The notes: generated from the letters alone by a model not told the origin. DNA of 38,320 nucleotides from Sphingomonas sp. CCH9-E2 (GCF_001557215.1 NZ_LSJM01000442.1:1-38320); one strand, 5' to 3'; shown: positions 16,407 to 25,223, counted from the stretch's first letter. A program made the numbers and translations.

Positions 16407-18356
16407 TCAATCCTCGACATAGACATATTGGTTCTGCTGCCCGTCATTGATGGTCAGCGTGCGCTTGCCATCCTTGACCCCGACCAGCGCGTCCACGCCG
16501 ATATTGCCCGGTCCGACCGAGATGATCGACACCGTGCCATCGGCATTCTTGCGCGTCGCGATCGGCCCTTCGACAAAGCCCGCCTTGATCCACTTCGCGC
16601 CATCCCGGTCGCTGATCGTGATCTGCCCCACCGTCGGATCGGCATAATGACGCGCGAGGTTGTCGAGCACCGCCGGATCGCCCGGATAAGTCAGCCGCCC
16701 GCGCCGTGCCACCGCGCCCGCCTTGATCCGCGCCGCTGCCGCCGCGACATCGCGCTCCGCCTCGGGCTGGCCGTCATAGAGGATTTCGAGCAGGCGGCGC
16801 AGCGTCGGGGCGAGCAGTGCCGCGCCCGGGTCGCTGTTGGTCAGGATCACCATGCCGACGCCGCTGTCGGGCAGCGCGTACCAGTTGCTGTGATAGCCGA
16901 GCAATGTGCCGCCATGAGTGACCACGGTGACGCCCTTAACATTGGTCTGGAACAGGCCCATGCCGTACCAGCTGTCGGGGCCGACCTGCACGCCCTTCTC
17001 GCGGCGCTTCACGATATTGGCCTCGCTTACCACGCGCTTGCCGTCGAGCATCCCCTTGCCCAGCTCGAGCTGGACATAGCGGATCATGTCGGCGGTGGTC
17101 GCGAACGCTGCGCCCGCGGGGCGATAGGGGTAGGGCGACCCGTTGAAGTCGTTCGACATCAGCGTCACCTTGCCGTCGATATCGAGGCCATGGGGTGCCG
17201 CCCAATTGCCCGCCATCCCCTCAGCATAGTCGAAGGTCGCGTCCGTCATCCCCAGCGGCTTGAAAACCTTCTCCTCCATCGCCCGGTCATAGGCGGCACC
17301 GAATTCCATGTTCGGATACAGGATGTGCCCGGCGACATAGCCCGCCGCCGACGCCAGCTGGTTATTATACTGGAACAGCTCGCCGAACTTGCTCGTCGGC
17401 ATCGTCGCGGCCAGCTGGGTGAAGGTCGCCGATGCGGGCTGGCCCTTGTCCGCGAGAATGAAGCCATAATCCTTGCGCGGCAGGCCGGTGCAGGCGCACA
17501 CCAGATGCTTGACCAGCACCGACTGCGTCACTGCATTATTGCCCAGCCGGAATTGCGGATAGAGATCGACCACCTTCTGGTTCCAGTCGAGCCTGCCTTC
17601 ATCGGCGAGCACCGACAGCAGCAGCGTCGTCATACCCTTGGTGTTCGACGCGACCATGAACTTGGTATGCTGGTCCACCTTCTCCGGCGATCCCAGCGCG
17701 CGCACGCCGAACCCGCCTTGCCACAGCACCTTGCCGTCATCGATCAGCGCAAAGCCGATGCCCGGTACCTCCAGCGTCTGGCGCGCTCTCTCGACGAAAT
17801 CGGTGAGCAGCTTGATCCGCGCCGGCGTCAGTTCGTGTGCCGTCTTGCCCGCAAAGCTCTCGGCCTGAAACCCGGCGGGCTTCAGCCCCGACTGCACCAC
17901 CGACATCGCTGCGGAGCGCTTGGCCGCCGTGCCCGCGCCGCCATCCACGATCAGCACGGTCCAGGCCGCGCCCTTGCGCAGCGCCAGCGCGGAGCGCACC
18001 GCGCGCTCGGTCGGCGCGATTTCATAGCTGACCGCCAGCCGCTCGTCCCAGCCATCGCCCGCCGGAACCGGGGTGGTCAGGCGCGGCTCCGGCCCGGCGG
18101 CACCGCGCAGCGCTGCCCAGGCCCTGGCAGCGGCGTCCTTGCCGTCGCTTGCCGCGCCGATATCCACGACCGCGATGCGCAGATCGCCCTCGGGCGCGGT
18201 GAAGGTTACCGCCGGACCCGCGCGCGCAGCGGTCCAGTCCTTGGGCTGGACAAACTGCACGCCGCTGCCTGTCGTGCCGGGCGTGTCGGCAGTCGCCGTC
18301 TGCGCCAGCGCGGCGGCGGGCAGGGTCATCAGCGCGAGTGCGGCGAGGAACTTCAT
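16407..18356 (-). CDS. Secreted serine hydrolase with extra N-terminal domain
   Basis: This 649-residue protein has a Sec signal (residues 1-19, AAALAQ). An N-terminal region of about 150 residues (30-180) that I cannot assign precedes the serine hydrolase domain (about 180-520), with S237-N-T-K240, Y330-N-N332 and VVTHGGTLLG as the three motifs. A C-terminal beta-rich domain (about 545-649) follows. The N-terminal region contains short strands (VTFTAPEGDLRIAVVD, AVSYEIAPTERAV, WTVLIVDGG), suggesting a small beta sandwich for substrate recognition. The ATG at 18356 follows AGGAGAGG and starts a clean signal peptide; the longer upstream frame overlaps the preceding gene. Periplasmic D-peptide, amide or ester hydrolysis is inferred from family and context. 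Confidence 0.85.
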   Translation of the reverse strand: MKFLAALALMTLPAAALAQTATADTPGTTGSGVQFVQPKDWTAARAGPAVTFTAPEGDLRIAVVDIGAASDGKDAAARAWAALRGAAGPEPRLTTPVPAGDGWDERLAVSYEIAPTERAVRSALALRKGAAWTVLIVDGGAGTAAKRSAAMSVVQSGLKPAGFQAESFAGKTAHELTPARIKLLTDFVERARQTLEVPGIGFALIDDGKVLWQGGFGVRALGSPEKVDQHTKFMVASNTKGMTTLLLSVLADEGRLDWNQKVVDLYPQFRLGNNAVTQSVLVKHLVCACTGLPRKDYGFILADKGQPASATFTQLAATMPTSKFGELFQYNNQLASAAGYVAGHILYPNMEFGAAYDRAMEEKVFKPLGMTDATFDYAEGMAGNWAAPHGLDIDGKVTLMSNDFNGSPYPYRPAGAAFATTADMIRYVQLELGKGMLDGKRVVSEANIVKRREKGVQVGPDSWYGMGLFQTNVKGVTVVTHGGTLLGYHSNWYALPDSGVGMVILTNSDPGAALLAPTLRRLLEILYDGQPEAERDVAAAAARIKAGAVARRGRLTYPGDPAVLDNLARHYADPTVGQITISDRDGAKWIKAGFVEGPIATRKNADGTVSIISVGPGNIGVDALVGVKDGKRTLTINDGQQNQYVYVED

Positions 18357-18376
18357 GCGACCTCTCCTTGCAGGGT

Positions 18377-19858
18377 TCAGGGTTTGACCTGATGGAATGC
18401 GACATGCGGAAGCGAGCTCAGCGACAGCCGCCACTGGCCCTCGCCGCCATAAAATTGCAGCCGCTCGAACGGTCCGCCCGCGCGGGCGCCGGTGCGGCGT
18501 TCGTAGAGCATCGGCCCGATCCGCTCCCAATGCGTCTTCGCTCCCTCGACCACCAACGTGATCGCATCCGGCCCCGCCGCCACGACCTGCCAGTCGCGGG
18601 CGGGATCGGCTGGCCGCGCATAATCGCGGCGGTTCATGCGATAGGCGCCAACGGGTACGCGCTCAGACGCCGGAGCGGCGATGCGCGGCGCGGGATCGAC
18701 CGGGAACAGCCGCCCGATCAGCGCCTCGGTCAGTTCGGTGCGCCCACCATAGCTGCCCGGACCGCCGGTCTCGGACACGAAGAAACCCAGGCCCGCTTCG
18801 GGAGCAAGGATCATGTTCGAATGGAAATCGCCGGTATTGCCGCCATGGCCGACCAGCCGCGGCCCGGCCTTGCGCACCACGAAAAAGCCGTGGGCCATGC
18901 CCTGAAGGTCCGGGGCATTGGCGCGCGAGTCGCGCATCAGCAGCGCGACCGATTCGGGTTTCAGGATGCGCTTGCCATTGAGCGCGCCGCCATTCAGCAA
19001 CGCCAGCATGAAGCGGCTCATGTCCGCGCCGCTGCTGCTCGCCGACCCGGCCGGCATCACCGGGCTGAACAGCTCGAACGGCTCGGCGACCAGCCTGCCG
19101 TCCTTGACGACATAACCGGTGGCCATGCGCGGCGCGAGCGCGGCGGGCAATGGCTCGCGAAAGCTGGTGGAGGTCATGCCGAGTGGGGCGAAGATGCGCT
19201 GTTCGACATAGTCGGGGAAGGAAATGCCCGACACCCGCTCGACAATGTATCCGGCGATGACCGAGCCATAGTTGGAATAGGATATCTCGGTCCCGGCCGG
19301 CCATAGCCGTTCGGGGATCCGCCCCTTCATCCACTGCTGATAGGGAACCAGCTTGTCGACCGACGGCGCGGTCAGATTGCCGACATCGCTCATCCCCACT
19401 GCATGCGCCATCAGGTCGCGCACGCGGATCGGCTTGCCCTCGAGCGGCGGTATCGTGAAATCGAGATAGGTGTTCACGTCGGCGTCGAGATCGACCTTTC
19501 CCGCCTCGACCTGTTGCAGCAGCGCGGACCAGGTGAACATCTTCCCCGTCGATCCGGGGCGGAACAGCGTCCGCATGCCATCGACCGGAATGCCCTTGTC
19601 GACATCGGCAAAGCCATAGCCTCGGGAAAACAGGATCTTGCCCTGATAGACCACGGTCACCACCGCGCCCGCGACTTCGCGCGTCGCGATCTGCTGTGCC
19701 ATCACGCCGTCGACGAAATCGGCGAGCCCGGCGATCCGGGCCGGGGGGATGGTATAGGTCGCGCCGGCAGACGCGCGATCCCTGGCGGCGGCAGGCAGCG
19801 CCGTGCCGATCAGCGCGAGCGCGACGGTGGCGCGCAGCCAGGACGATGGACGCGGCAT
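18377..19858 (-). CDS. Secreted serine hydrolase, paralogue of the 3637 gene
   Basis: This 493-residue protein has a signal peptide (residues 1-25) and a class C beta-lactamase-fold domain with S103-T-G-K106, Y194-S-N196 and LVGHGG as third motif. The blocks FRPGSTGKMFTW, QQVEAGKVDLDADVNTYLDF and AGYIVERVSG closely match the hydrolase at 3637-5619. It ends before the membrane helices found there, so this version should be soluble in the periplasm. A short C-terminal domain (about 405-490) resembles the beta-rich tails of such hydrolases. ATG 19858 follows GGGGAGAG; a longer frame to 20080 overlaps dgcN and is rejected. Probable role: release of amino acids from D-containing peptides. Confidence 0.85.
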   Translation of the reverse strand: MPRPSSWLRATVALALIGTALPAAARDRASAGATYTIPPARIAGLADFVDGVMAQQIATREVAGAVVTVVYQGKILFSRGYGFADVDKGIPVDGMRTLFRPGSTGKMFTWSALLQQVEAGKVDLDADVNTYLDFTIPPLEGKPIRVRDLMAHAVGMSDVGNLTAPSVDKLVPYQQWMKGRIPERLWPAGTEISYSNYGSVIAGYIVERVSGISFPDYVEQRIFAPLGMTSTSFREPLPAALAPRMATGYVVKDGRLVAEPFELFSPVMPAGSASSSGADMSRFMLALLNGGALNGKRILKPESVALLMRDSRANAPDLQGMAHGFFVVRKAGPRLVGHGGNTGDFHSNMILAPEAGLGFFVSETGGPGSYGGRTELTEALIGRLFPVDPAPRIAAPASERVPVGAYRMNRRDYARPADPARDWQVVAAGPDAITLVVEGAKTHWERIGPMLYERRTGARAGGPFERLQFYGGEGQWRLSLSSLPHVAFHQVKP

Positions 19859-19926
19859 CTTACTCTCCCCATGGATCTGGTTACACGGCGCGACGCCCGG
19901 CTTGGGTCCGGTGCGCCGCGCCGCGA

Positions 19927-20988
19927 TCATGCGAGGCAGCTCGCGACGAGTGCGTCGAATGCGGGTCCGCCGCGGATTGGATCGGCGACCGGCAGCCCCA
20001 GCCGTTCGCTCTCCCGCGCCATCAGCTCGGCTGCCTCTTCGGCGCTGAACGCCGAGGTGTTGAACGCGAACCCGCCGCAACGGATGGCGGGATTGGTGCG
20101 GCTGCCGAGGCGGATCGTCAGCGCGACAATCTCCTCGATCGACGTCAATTCATAGCCGGCCGTTCCCAGCATCTCGCGCCGCCCCGGCTCATGGCACACC
20201 ACGAACACATCGGGCTGGCTGCCGTGCAGCAGTCCCAGCGATACGGCGGCATAGGATGGGTGGGTCAGCGCCCCCTGGCCCTCGATCACGTCCCAATGGT
20301 CGGTCGCCGCGTCGGGCGAGAGCATCTCGGCCGCCCCCGCTTCGAAATCGGAGACGACCGCGTCCATCGGCACGCCGCCCCCCGCGATCATGATCCCGGT
20401 CTGGCCGGTGGCGCGGAAATCGCTGTCGATGCCGCGGGCCTCGAATGCGCGCCACAGCGCCAGGGCGGTGTACTTCTTGCCCAATGCGCAATCGGTGCCG
20501 ACGGTCAGCAGGCGCTTGCCGCTGCGCTTGCGCCCGCTGGCCACCGGGATGTTGGCCGGCGGCACGCGCACATCGATCAGCCGACGACCGAGCCGCTCGG
20601 CGACATGCGCGAGGCCGGGAATTTCGGCGAGGCGCATATGCATCCCGCTGATCAGATCCAGCCCCGCCTCGAGCGCATCGAGCAACGCCGCGCGCCAGCT
20701 GTCGGGAATCACCCCGCCGGGGTTGGCGACGCCGATGACCATCGCCCGCGCCCCCGCCGCCTGCGCGGCGATCGGCGTCATCCGGATCAGGCCGGTGCTG
20801 ACCTCGGCCGCGGGCAGGGCATATTCGCCGATGCATCGCTCCGGTGCCCAGTCGCGCAACCCATAGGCCGTCTTGGCAAAGCCCGGCTCGATCGTGTCGC
20901 CCAGGAACAGCAGATAGGGTTGCGGCAGCGCGAGGGCGTCGAACGCGGGCGTGTCCGCCGCAACGGCGAGCGGGGTGATCGTGCCCAT
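19927..20988 (-). CDS. dgcN: DgcN-type D-glutamate N-acetyltransferase, copy 2
   Basis: This 353-residue DUF1611-family protein is collinear with copy 1 at 7959-9005. It shares PQPYLLFLGDT, KRSGKRLLTVGTDCALGKKY, FRATGQTGIMIAG, SLGLLHGSQPDVFVVCHEPG and GLPVADPIRGG. The likely reaction is acetyl-CoA-dependent N-acetylation of D-glutamate; the P-loop-like GTDCALGKKYTA would bind the cofactor. It has no signal, so it is cytoplasmic. It lies in the same operon as DgcA (15399-16403), 2 bp after the dipeptidase stop, which makes it the more likely partner of that enzyme. Differences from copy 1 are spread along the whole length, so the duplication is not recent. Confidence 0.86.
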   Translation of the reverse strand: MGTITPLAVAADTPAFDALALPQPYLLFLGDTIEPGFAKTAYGLRDWAPERCIGEYALPAAEVSTGLIRMTPIAAQAAGARAMVIGVANPGGVIPDSWRAALLDALEAGLDLISGMHMRLAEIPGLAHVAERLGRRLIDVRVPPANIPVASGRKRSGKRLLTVGTDCALGKKYTALALWRAFEARGIDSDFRATGQTGIMIAGGGVPMDAVVSDFEAGAAEMLSPDAATDHWDVIEGQGALTHPSYAAVSLGLLHGSQPDVFVVCHEPGRREMLGTAGYELTSIEEIVALTIRLGSRTNPAIRCGGFAFNTSAFSAEEAAELMARESERLGLPVADPIRGGPAFDALVASCLA

Positions 20989-20990
20989 GC

Positions 20991-22124
20991 TCAGCCGCCC
21001 CAGGTCGCGGTCAGCAGCCGCTGGAAATTGCCGCCCAGCACTGCCTTGATATTGGCGTCGGAATAGTTCCGCCGGATCAGCTCGTCGGCCAGCGCGTACA
21101 TCTTGAGCGGGTGGTCGAACCCGTCGATATCGATCTTCTCGCGAAAGGCGTAACTGTCCTTATAGGCGCCGCGCAGCATCTTGTTCATCTCCGGAGACGT
21201 GTCGTCATAGCCGTACAGGTCGGAATCGGTGCCGATCCCGACATGCTCGATGCCCACCAGCTTCACGACATGGTCGATATGGTCGGCATAGTTGCGAATG
21301 GTGGTCGGGTCGGTCTTGCTGACGAAGTTGCGGACCCCGGTAATGCCCATCACGCCGCCCTTCGCCGCCATCGCGCGGATCGCTTCGTCGGTTTTTACGC
21401 GGGGATGGTCGATCAGCGCGCGGCAGTTGCTGTGCGTGATTGAAATCGGCTTGGTCGAAATCGCGATAGCGTCGAGCGTGGTGCGGTCGCCGCAATGCGA
21501 TACATCGATCAGCATGCCGACCTCGTTCATCGCATTGATGATCTCGGCACCGAAATCGCTCACCCCGCCATCGACCCGGTCGGTCGACCCCGACCCGATC
21601 CGGTTCTGCGAGTTATAGGTCAGCTGTGCACAGCGCTGGCCCAGCTCGTAAAAGGCTTTGACGTCGGCCGGGCGCACAAAATGGTCGGCATTCTGCAGCC
21701 CCATGATCACCGCGACCTTGCCGTCCTTCTTCGCACGCAGAATGTCGGCGAACGTGCTGATCCCGGTCAGGACGTGGCTGTTGCGGGCAACATAATTGCC
21801 CCAGATCGCAAAGAAGCCGAACGCCGCCTCCTTCGCGTTCGGTCCGCCCAGGCCGACGGCGTGATGGATCGCGGTGATCCCGCTCGCGCGGAAATCCGCC
21901 GCCATCTGATCGCTCATCGGCTTGGCGTAGAAACTGGGTTCGAAGTCGATCTTGATCGGGGCGAGCATGTCGACCACCACCGACTGGCGGACGAGCTCGA
22001 TCGCGCGCTTCGAATAGCTGCGCCCGGTGACCGGATCGACCTGGAAGCTGGCGCGCGCCAGATGCGGCGCGGCGATCGCGACAGTGCCCAGCGCACCGAT
22101 GGCTTGACGACGTGATACACGCAT
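20991..22124 (-). CDS. M19-family dipeptidase-like protein with reduced metal site
   Basis: This 377-residue protein begins with a Tat-like signal (MRVSRRQAIGALG, then hydrophobic, then ARA), suggesting export in folded form. The M19 fold is recognisable from H210 (IDVSHCGD), H231 (ITHSNCRALIDHPR) and GGNFQRLL near the C-terminus. The first zinc motif, normally DxHxD, reads VVDMLAP (residues 50-56), so the first His and Asp are missing. The bridging Glu is replaced by Gln144 (GLQNAD). The protein may bind one metal or use a different mechanism. It is the first gene of the left arm, behind paired operators, and is followed after 2 bp by dgcN. Its complete paralogue is at 11703-12893. Confidence 0.82.
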   Translation of the reverse strand: MRVSRRQAIGALGTVAIAAPHLARASFQVDPVTGRSYSKRAIELVRQSVVVDMLAPIKIDFEPSFYAKPMSDQMAADFRASGITAIHHAVGLGGPNAKEAAFGFFAIWGNYVARNSHVLTGISTFADILRAKKDGKVAVIMGLQNADHFVRPADVKAFYELGQRCAQLTYNSQNRIGSGSTDRVDGGVSDFGAEIINAMNEVGMLIDVSHCGDRTTLDAIAISTKPISITHSNCRALIDHPRVKTDEAIRAMAAKGGVMGITGVRNFVSKTDPTTIRNYADHIDHVVKLVGIEHVGIGTDSDLYGYDDTSPEMNKMLRGAYKDSYAFREKIDIDGFDHPLKMYALADELIRRNYSDANIKAVLGGNFQRLLTATWGG

Positions 22125-22140
22125 TGCTCCACCCCCGCGA

Positions 22141-22182
22141 TTTTCTGATAAGGACAGTATAGTCCCAAACAGAGAAGGTCAA
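22141..22182 (-). promoter_or_regulatory. Promoter with paired operators, left arm
   Basis: Read on the minus strand, a TTGACC -35 (22177-22182) is followed at once by TTCTCTGTTTGGGACTA (22160-22176) and then CTGTCCTTATCAGAAAA (22141-22157). Both are degenerate copies of the locus palindrome, with centres 19 bp apart. A TATACT -10 candidate overlaps their junction. This promoter should drive the dipeptidase-dgcN-hydrolases-dgcA-deacylase operon. Confidence 0.6.
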
Positions 22183-22276
22183 CGGGTCGTGGTGTCGCAC
22201 TGGCCATGATTAGAGGGTTCGAGGGGTGCCGCGGTGCGCGCATCCTGCGCAAAAATCATGAGAATCAGCGAGATAA

Positions 22277-22323
22277 TTGCCCAATCCTCACCCAATAGGA
22301 AATATATTGTCCTAATCGGAACA
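22277..22323 (+). promoter_or_regulatory. Promoter with paired operators, second TonB receptor
   Basis: CTCACCCAATAGGAAAT (22287-22303, one good half-site) and TTGTCCTAATCGGAACA (22307-22323, both halves) have centres 20 bp apart. A TTGCCC (22277-22282) could be the -35 and the AATATATT stretch (22301-22308) the -10. Together with the minus-strand pair at 22141-22182 this makes the 263-bp divergent intergenic region a control hub. I see no further structure in the rest of that gap. Confidence 0.6.
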
Positions 22324-22387
22324 TTGTGTCACTTTTCTTGCTCCGGGAGTGGATGGTCGCGAAAGACTGGCCAATTGGGGGGAAGAC

Positions 22388-25201
22388 ATGCGCAAGCTTG
22401 TATCGAAACTGGGACATGGACTGGCGCGCGGCAGCAGCGCCGCCGCTTTGGGTGCCACACTGCTCGCCGCGACGCCGACGCTTGCGCAGACCGTGCCGGT
22501 CGCAGCCGAGGATGAAGCCGCCGATGACGATGTCGTCGTCACCGGATCGCGCATCGCGCGCGACGGGTTCGAACAGCCGACCCCGACGACGGTGCTGGGG
22601 GCGGAAGAATTGCGGCAAGGCCAGCGCCAGAACCTGGCGCAGGTGCTCAACGATTCGCCCGCCGTCCGCCCGACCGTCACCCCGCAGGTGTCGGTCGGCA
22701 ACACGTCGAGCGGCAGCGCGCCGGTCGACCTGCGCGGTCTGGGCAGCAACCGCACGCTGACCCTGGTCAACAACCGGCGCTTCGTCGGCAACAACAATCT
22801 CAACTATGTCCCGCTGGGCATCGTCGAGCGGGTCGAGGTGGTGACCGGCGGTGCGTCGGCCGCCTGGGGGTCGGACGCGGTCGCGGGCGTCGCGAACATC
22901 ATCCTTAAGGACAGCGTCGAGGGGATCACCGTCGGCGGGGTCAGCGGCATCTCGTCGCGCGGCGACGGCGCGCGCTATGGCGGCGATATCACCGCGGGTA
23001 CCTCCTTCGCCGATGGGCGCGGGCAGCTGCTGTTCAGCGCCGAATATGTGAAGGACGAATCGATTCCCGATCGCAATTCGCGCGACCGGCTGGGCAGCGC
23101 CGGGATCGTCCGCCTCAATCCGACATCGACCACCGACCTGCGCCAGATCCTGGTGCCCGACGTCAATTATGGCAACCAGACGCCGGGCGGGCTGATCACC
23201 ACCGGCGTGCTCGCGGGGCAGATGTTCAACAGCGACGGCACGCTCAGCACTTATGGCGCGGGTACTTCGCTCAACGCCAATCCCGCGATCCGCTTCCCCT
23301 CGCAGGTGCTGGGCGGGACCAGCGCCGTCGGGCTGTATGACGTCATCGCCGTGACTACCCCGGTCGAGCGGATCAGCGCCTATGGCCGTGCCACCTATGA
23401 TTTCGGGGCGGTCAAGCTGTGGGCCGATGTCGCTTATGGCCGGTCGAAATCGACCTATGCGTTCCTGCCCGATATCGGCGTCTCGCCGGCGCTGACGATG
23501 TCGGCGACCAATCCGTTTCTGTCGCAATCGATCCGCACCACGCTCGCCAATGCCGGCGAGACCAGCTTCACCCTCGGTCGCTTCTTCACCGGTCCGTACA
23601 GCTTGATCTATGACGGCACGCGCGAGCAGAAAGAGGGCGCGATCGGCCTCGACGCCGAGCTTGGCGGCGGCTGGACGCTGCGCGCGCATTTCAGCCATGG
23701 CGAGGTCGATTTCGCCCAGCGCATCCGCAATGCGCGGATCGTGTCGCGCTTCAACAACGCCATCAACGCGGTGTCGAGCGGCGGTCAGATCGTGTGCGCG
23801 ATCAACGCCGATGCCAGCGCCGCCAATGACGATCCCGCCTGCCGCCCGCTCAACCTGTTCGGCCTCCACGCCGCCTCGCCCGAGGCGCTCGCCTATATCC
23901 GCGGCACGCAGCAGAACGACACGGTGAACAAGCTCGACGCCGCGGCGGTCGAGGTCCAGGGCGACCTGTTCTCGCTCTGGGCCGGGCCGGTGACGGTCGT
24001 GCTCGGCGCGGAAGGGCGGTGGGAGGAGCAGCGTTCGGTCAGCGGGGCGCTCGACCTTGCCGGCGCGTTCGGCCCGCTCAACCTCTACGGCGCACCGGTC
24101 AGCGGCGGCTATGACGTGCAGGAAGGGTTCGGCGAAATCGCGCTCCCGCTGCTCAATGTTGCCGAGACGGTCAAGATCGATCTCAACGGTGCCGCGCGCT
24201 ATTCGGATTACAGCCGCAGCGGCGGCATCTGGTCGTGGAAGGGCGGCGCGACGGCGAACCTGTTCGACACGCTGCTGCTGCGCGGCACGCGCTCGCGCGA
24301 CATCCGAGCGCCCACCATCGGCGAGCTGTTCTCGACCCGCGCGATCAATGTCGGTCCGCTGGTCGATCGCGATACGGCCGGACGCGCCGCGGCCAACCCG
24401 GCCTATAATCCGACCCCGGCGGCGGTAACCACCTACAGTGGCGGCAACCCCGATCTGGTGCCGGAGATCAGCTATACCACGACGTTGGGGGCGACGTTCT
24501 CGCCCAAGTTCCTGCCCGGCTTCAATCTCTCGGTCGATTTCTACGACATCAAGATCGAGGGCGCGATCAGCACGCTGTCGGGATCGAACCTGACGCTCGC
24601 CTGCCGCAACGGGAACGCCGCCGCCTGCGCACGCATCACCCGCGACGCGACCGGCACGGTCACCGAAGTCCGCTCGAACTCCCAGAATATCGCCGTGTTC
24701 GAAACCAGCGGGTTCGATATCGAGGCGTCCTATGTCTTCCCGATGTCGGGCGTCGCCAATCTGCCCGGCACGCTGCGCATCCGCGCGCTGGCAACGCATG
24801 TCCGCGATTTCGTGGTCGATACCGGCGTGTCGCGGGTCGATACGGCGGGCGATGTCGGGGCGGGGACCGGCAACGCCATCCCCAGCTGGCGCGGCGTGTT
24901 GAGCTTCACCTATCAGAACAAGGTGCTCGGGCTCGACGCGCGGGTCCGCTATGTCGGGGCGGGCAAGTTCAACAGCCAGCTTGATCCGTCGGTCAATCCG
25001 ACCGGCTATCTGGTGAACAACGATATCGGCGCCTATGCCTATCTCGACCTCGGCGCGCGGGCGAATGTGTCGGACCGGCTGACCTTGTCGCTCAACGTCA
25101 ACAACGTCCTCGATCAGAAGCCGCCGCTCAGCCCGGTCGGGCCGGTCTTCTATGACGCTGTCGGCACCTATTTCTCGGTCGGCGCGCGCATGAAGTTCTG
25201 A
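22388..25201 (+). CDS. TonB-dependent outer-membrane receptor
   Basis: This 937-residue receptor has a long signal peptide (residues 1-34, ending in TLAQ) and a TonB-box-like DDDVVVTGSRIAR near residue 46. The plug domain (about 55-190) has PTPTTVLGAEEL, DLRGLGSNRTLTLVNNRR and VTGGASAAWGSDAVAGVANIILK. The large barrel ends in SVGARMKF. The plug style differs from the receptor at 5773 and resembles the larger sphingomonad receptors often placed beside peptidase genes. It is divergent from the left arm and shares its operator type, so uptake of the same class of peptide substrate is inferred. The ATG at 22388 follows GGGGGGAAG; the upstream ATG at 22349 is not preceded by a good ribosome site and would disrupt the signal peptide. 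Confidence 0.92.
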   Translation: MRKLVSKLGHGLARGSSAAALGATLLAATPTLAQTVPVAAEDEAADDDVVVTGSRIARDGFEQPTPTTVLGAEELRQGQRQNLAQVLNDSPAVRPTVTPQVSVGNTSSGSAPVDLRGLGSNRTLTLVNNRRFVGNNNLNYVPLGIVERVEVVTGGASAAWGSDAVAGVANIILKDSVEGITVGGVSGISSRGDGARYGGDITAGTSFADGRGQLLFSAEYVKDESIPDRNSRDRLGSAGIVRLNPTSTTDLRQILVPDVNYGNQTPGGLITTGVLAGQMFNSDGTLSTYGAGTSLNANPAIRFPSQVLGGTSAVGLYDVIAVTTPVERISAYGRATYDFGAVKLWADVAYGRSKSTYAFLPDIGVSPALTMSATNPFLSQSIRTTLANAGETSFTLGRFFTGPYSLIYDGTREQKEGAIGLDAELGGGWTLRAHFSHGEVDFAQRIRNARIVSRFNNAINAVSSGGQIVCAINADASAANDDPACRPLNLFGLHAASPEALAYIRGTQQNDTVNKLDAAAVEVQGDLFSLWAGPVTVVLGAEGRWEEQRSVSGALDLAGAFGPLNLYGAPVSGGYDVQEGFGEIALPLLNVAETVKIDLNGAARYSDYSRSGGIWSWKGGATANLFDTLLLRGTRSRDIRAPTIGELFSTRAINVGPLVDRDTAGRAAANPAYNPTPAAVTTYSGGNPDLVPEISYTTTLGATFSPKFLPGFNLSVDFYDIKIEGAISTLSGSNLTLACRNGNAAACARITRDATGTVTEVRSNSQNIAVFETSGFDIEASYVFPMSGVANLPGTLRIRALATHVRDFVVDTGVSRVDTAGDVGAGTGNAIPSWRGVLSFTYQNKVLGLDARVRYVGAGKFNSQLDPSVNPTGYLVNNDIGAYAYLDLGARANVSDRLTLSLNVNNVLDQKPPLSPVGPVFYDAVGTYFSVGARMKF

Positions 25202-25223
25202 CCGTTGCGCACTGAAAACGGAC

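Noticed and set aside
3637..19858. Four class C beta-lactamase-fold proteins read as antibiotic-resistance genes
   Set aside because: The fold is shared by many peptidases and esterases. The third motif is HGG rather than KTG, and the genes sit in a catabolic operon. No resistance role can be supported.
7959..20988. Recent inverted duplication of dgcN that could mediate inversion of the intervening DNA
   Set aside because: The proteins are very similar, but the DNA differs at many third positions, for example in the last 60 bases, so no long identical tract for recombination was seen.
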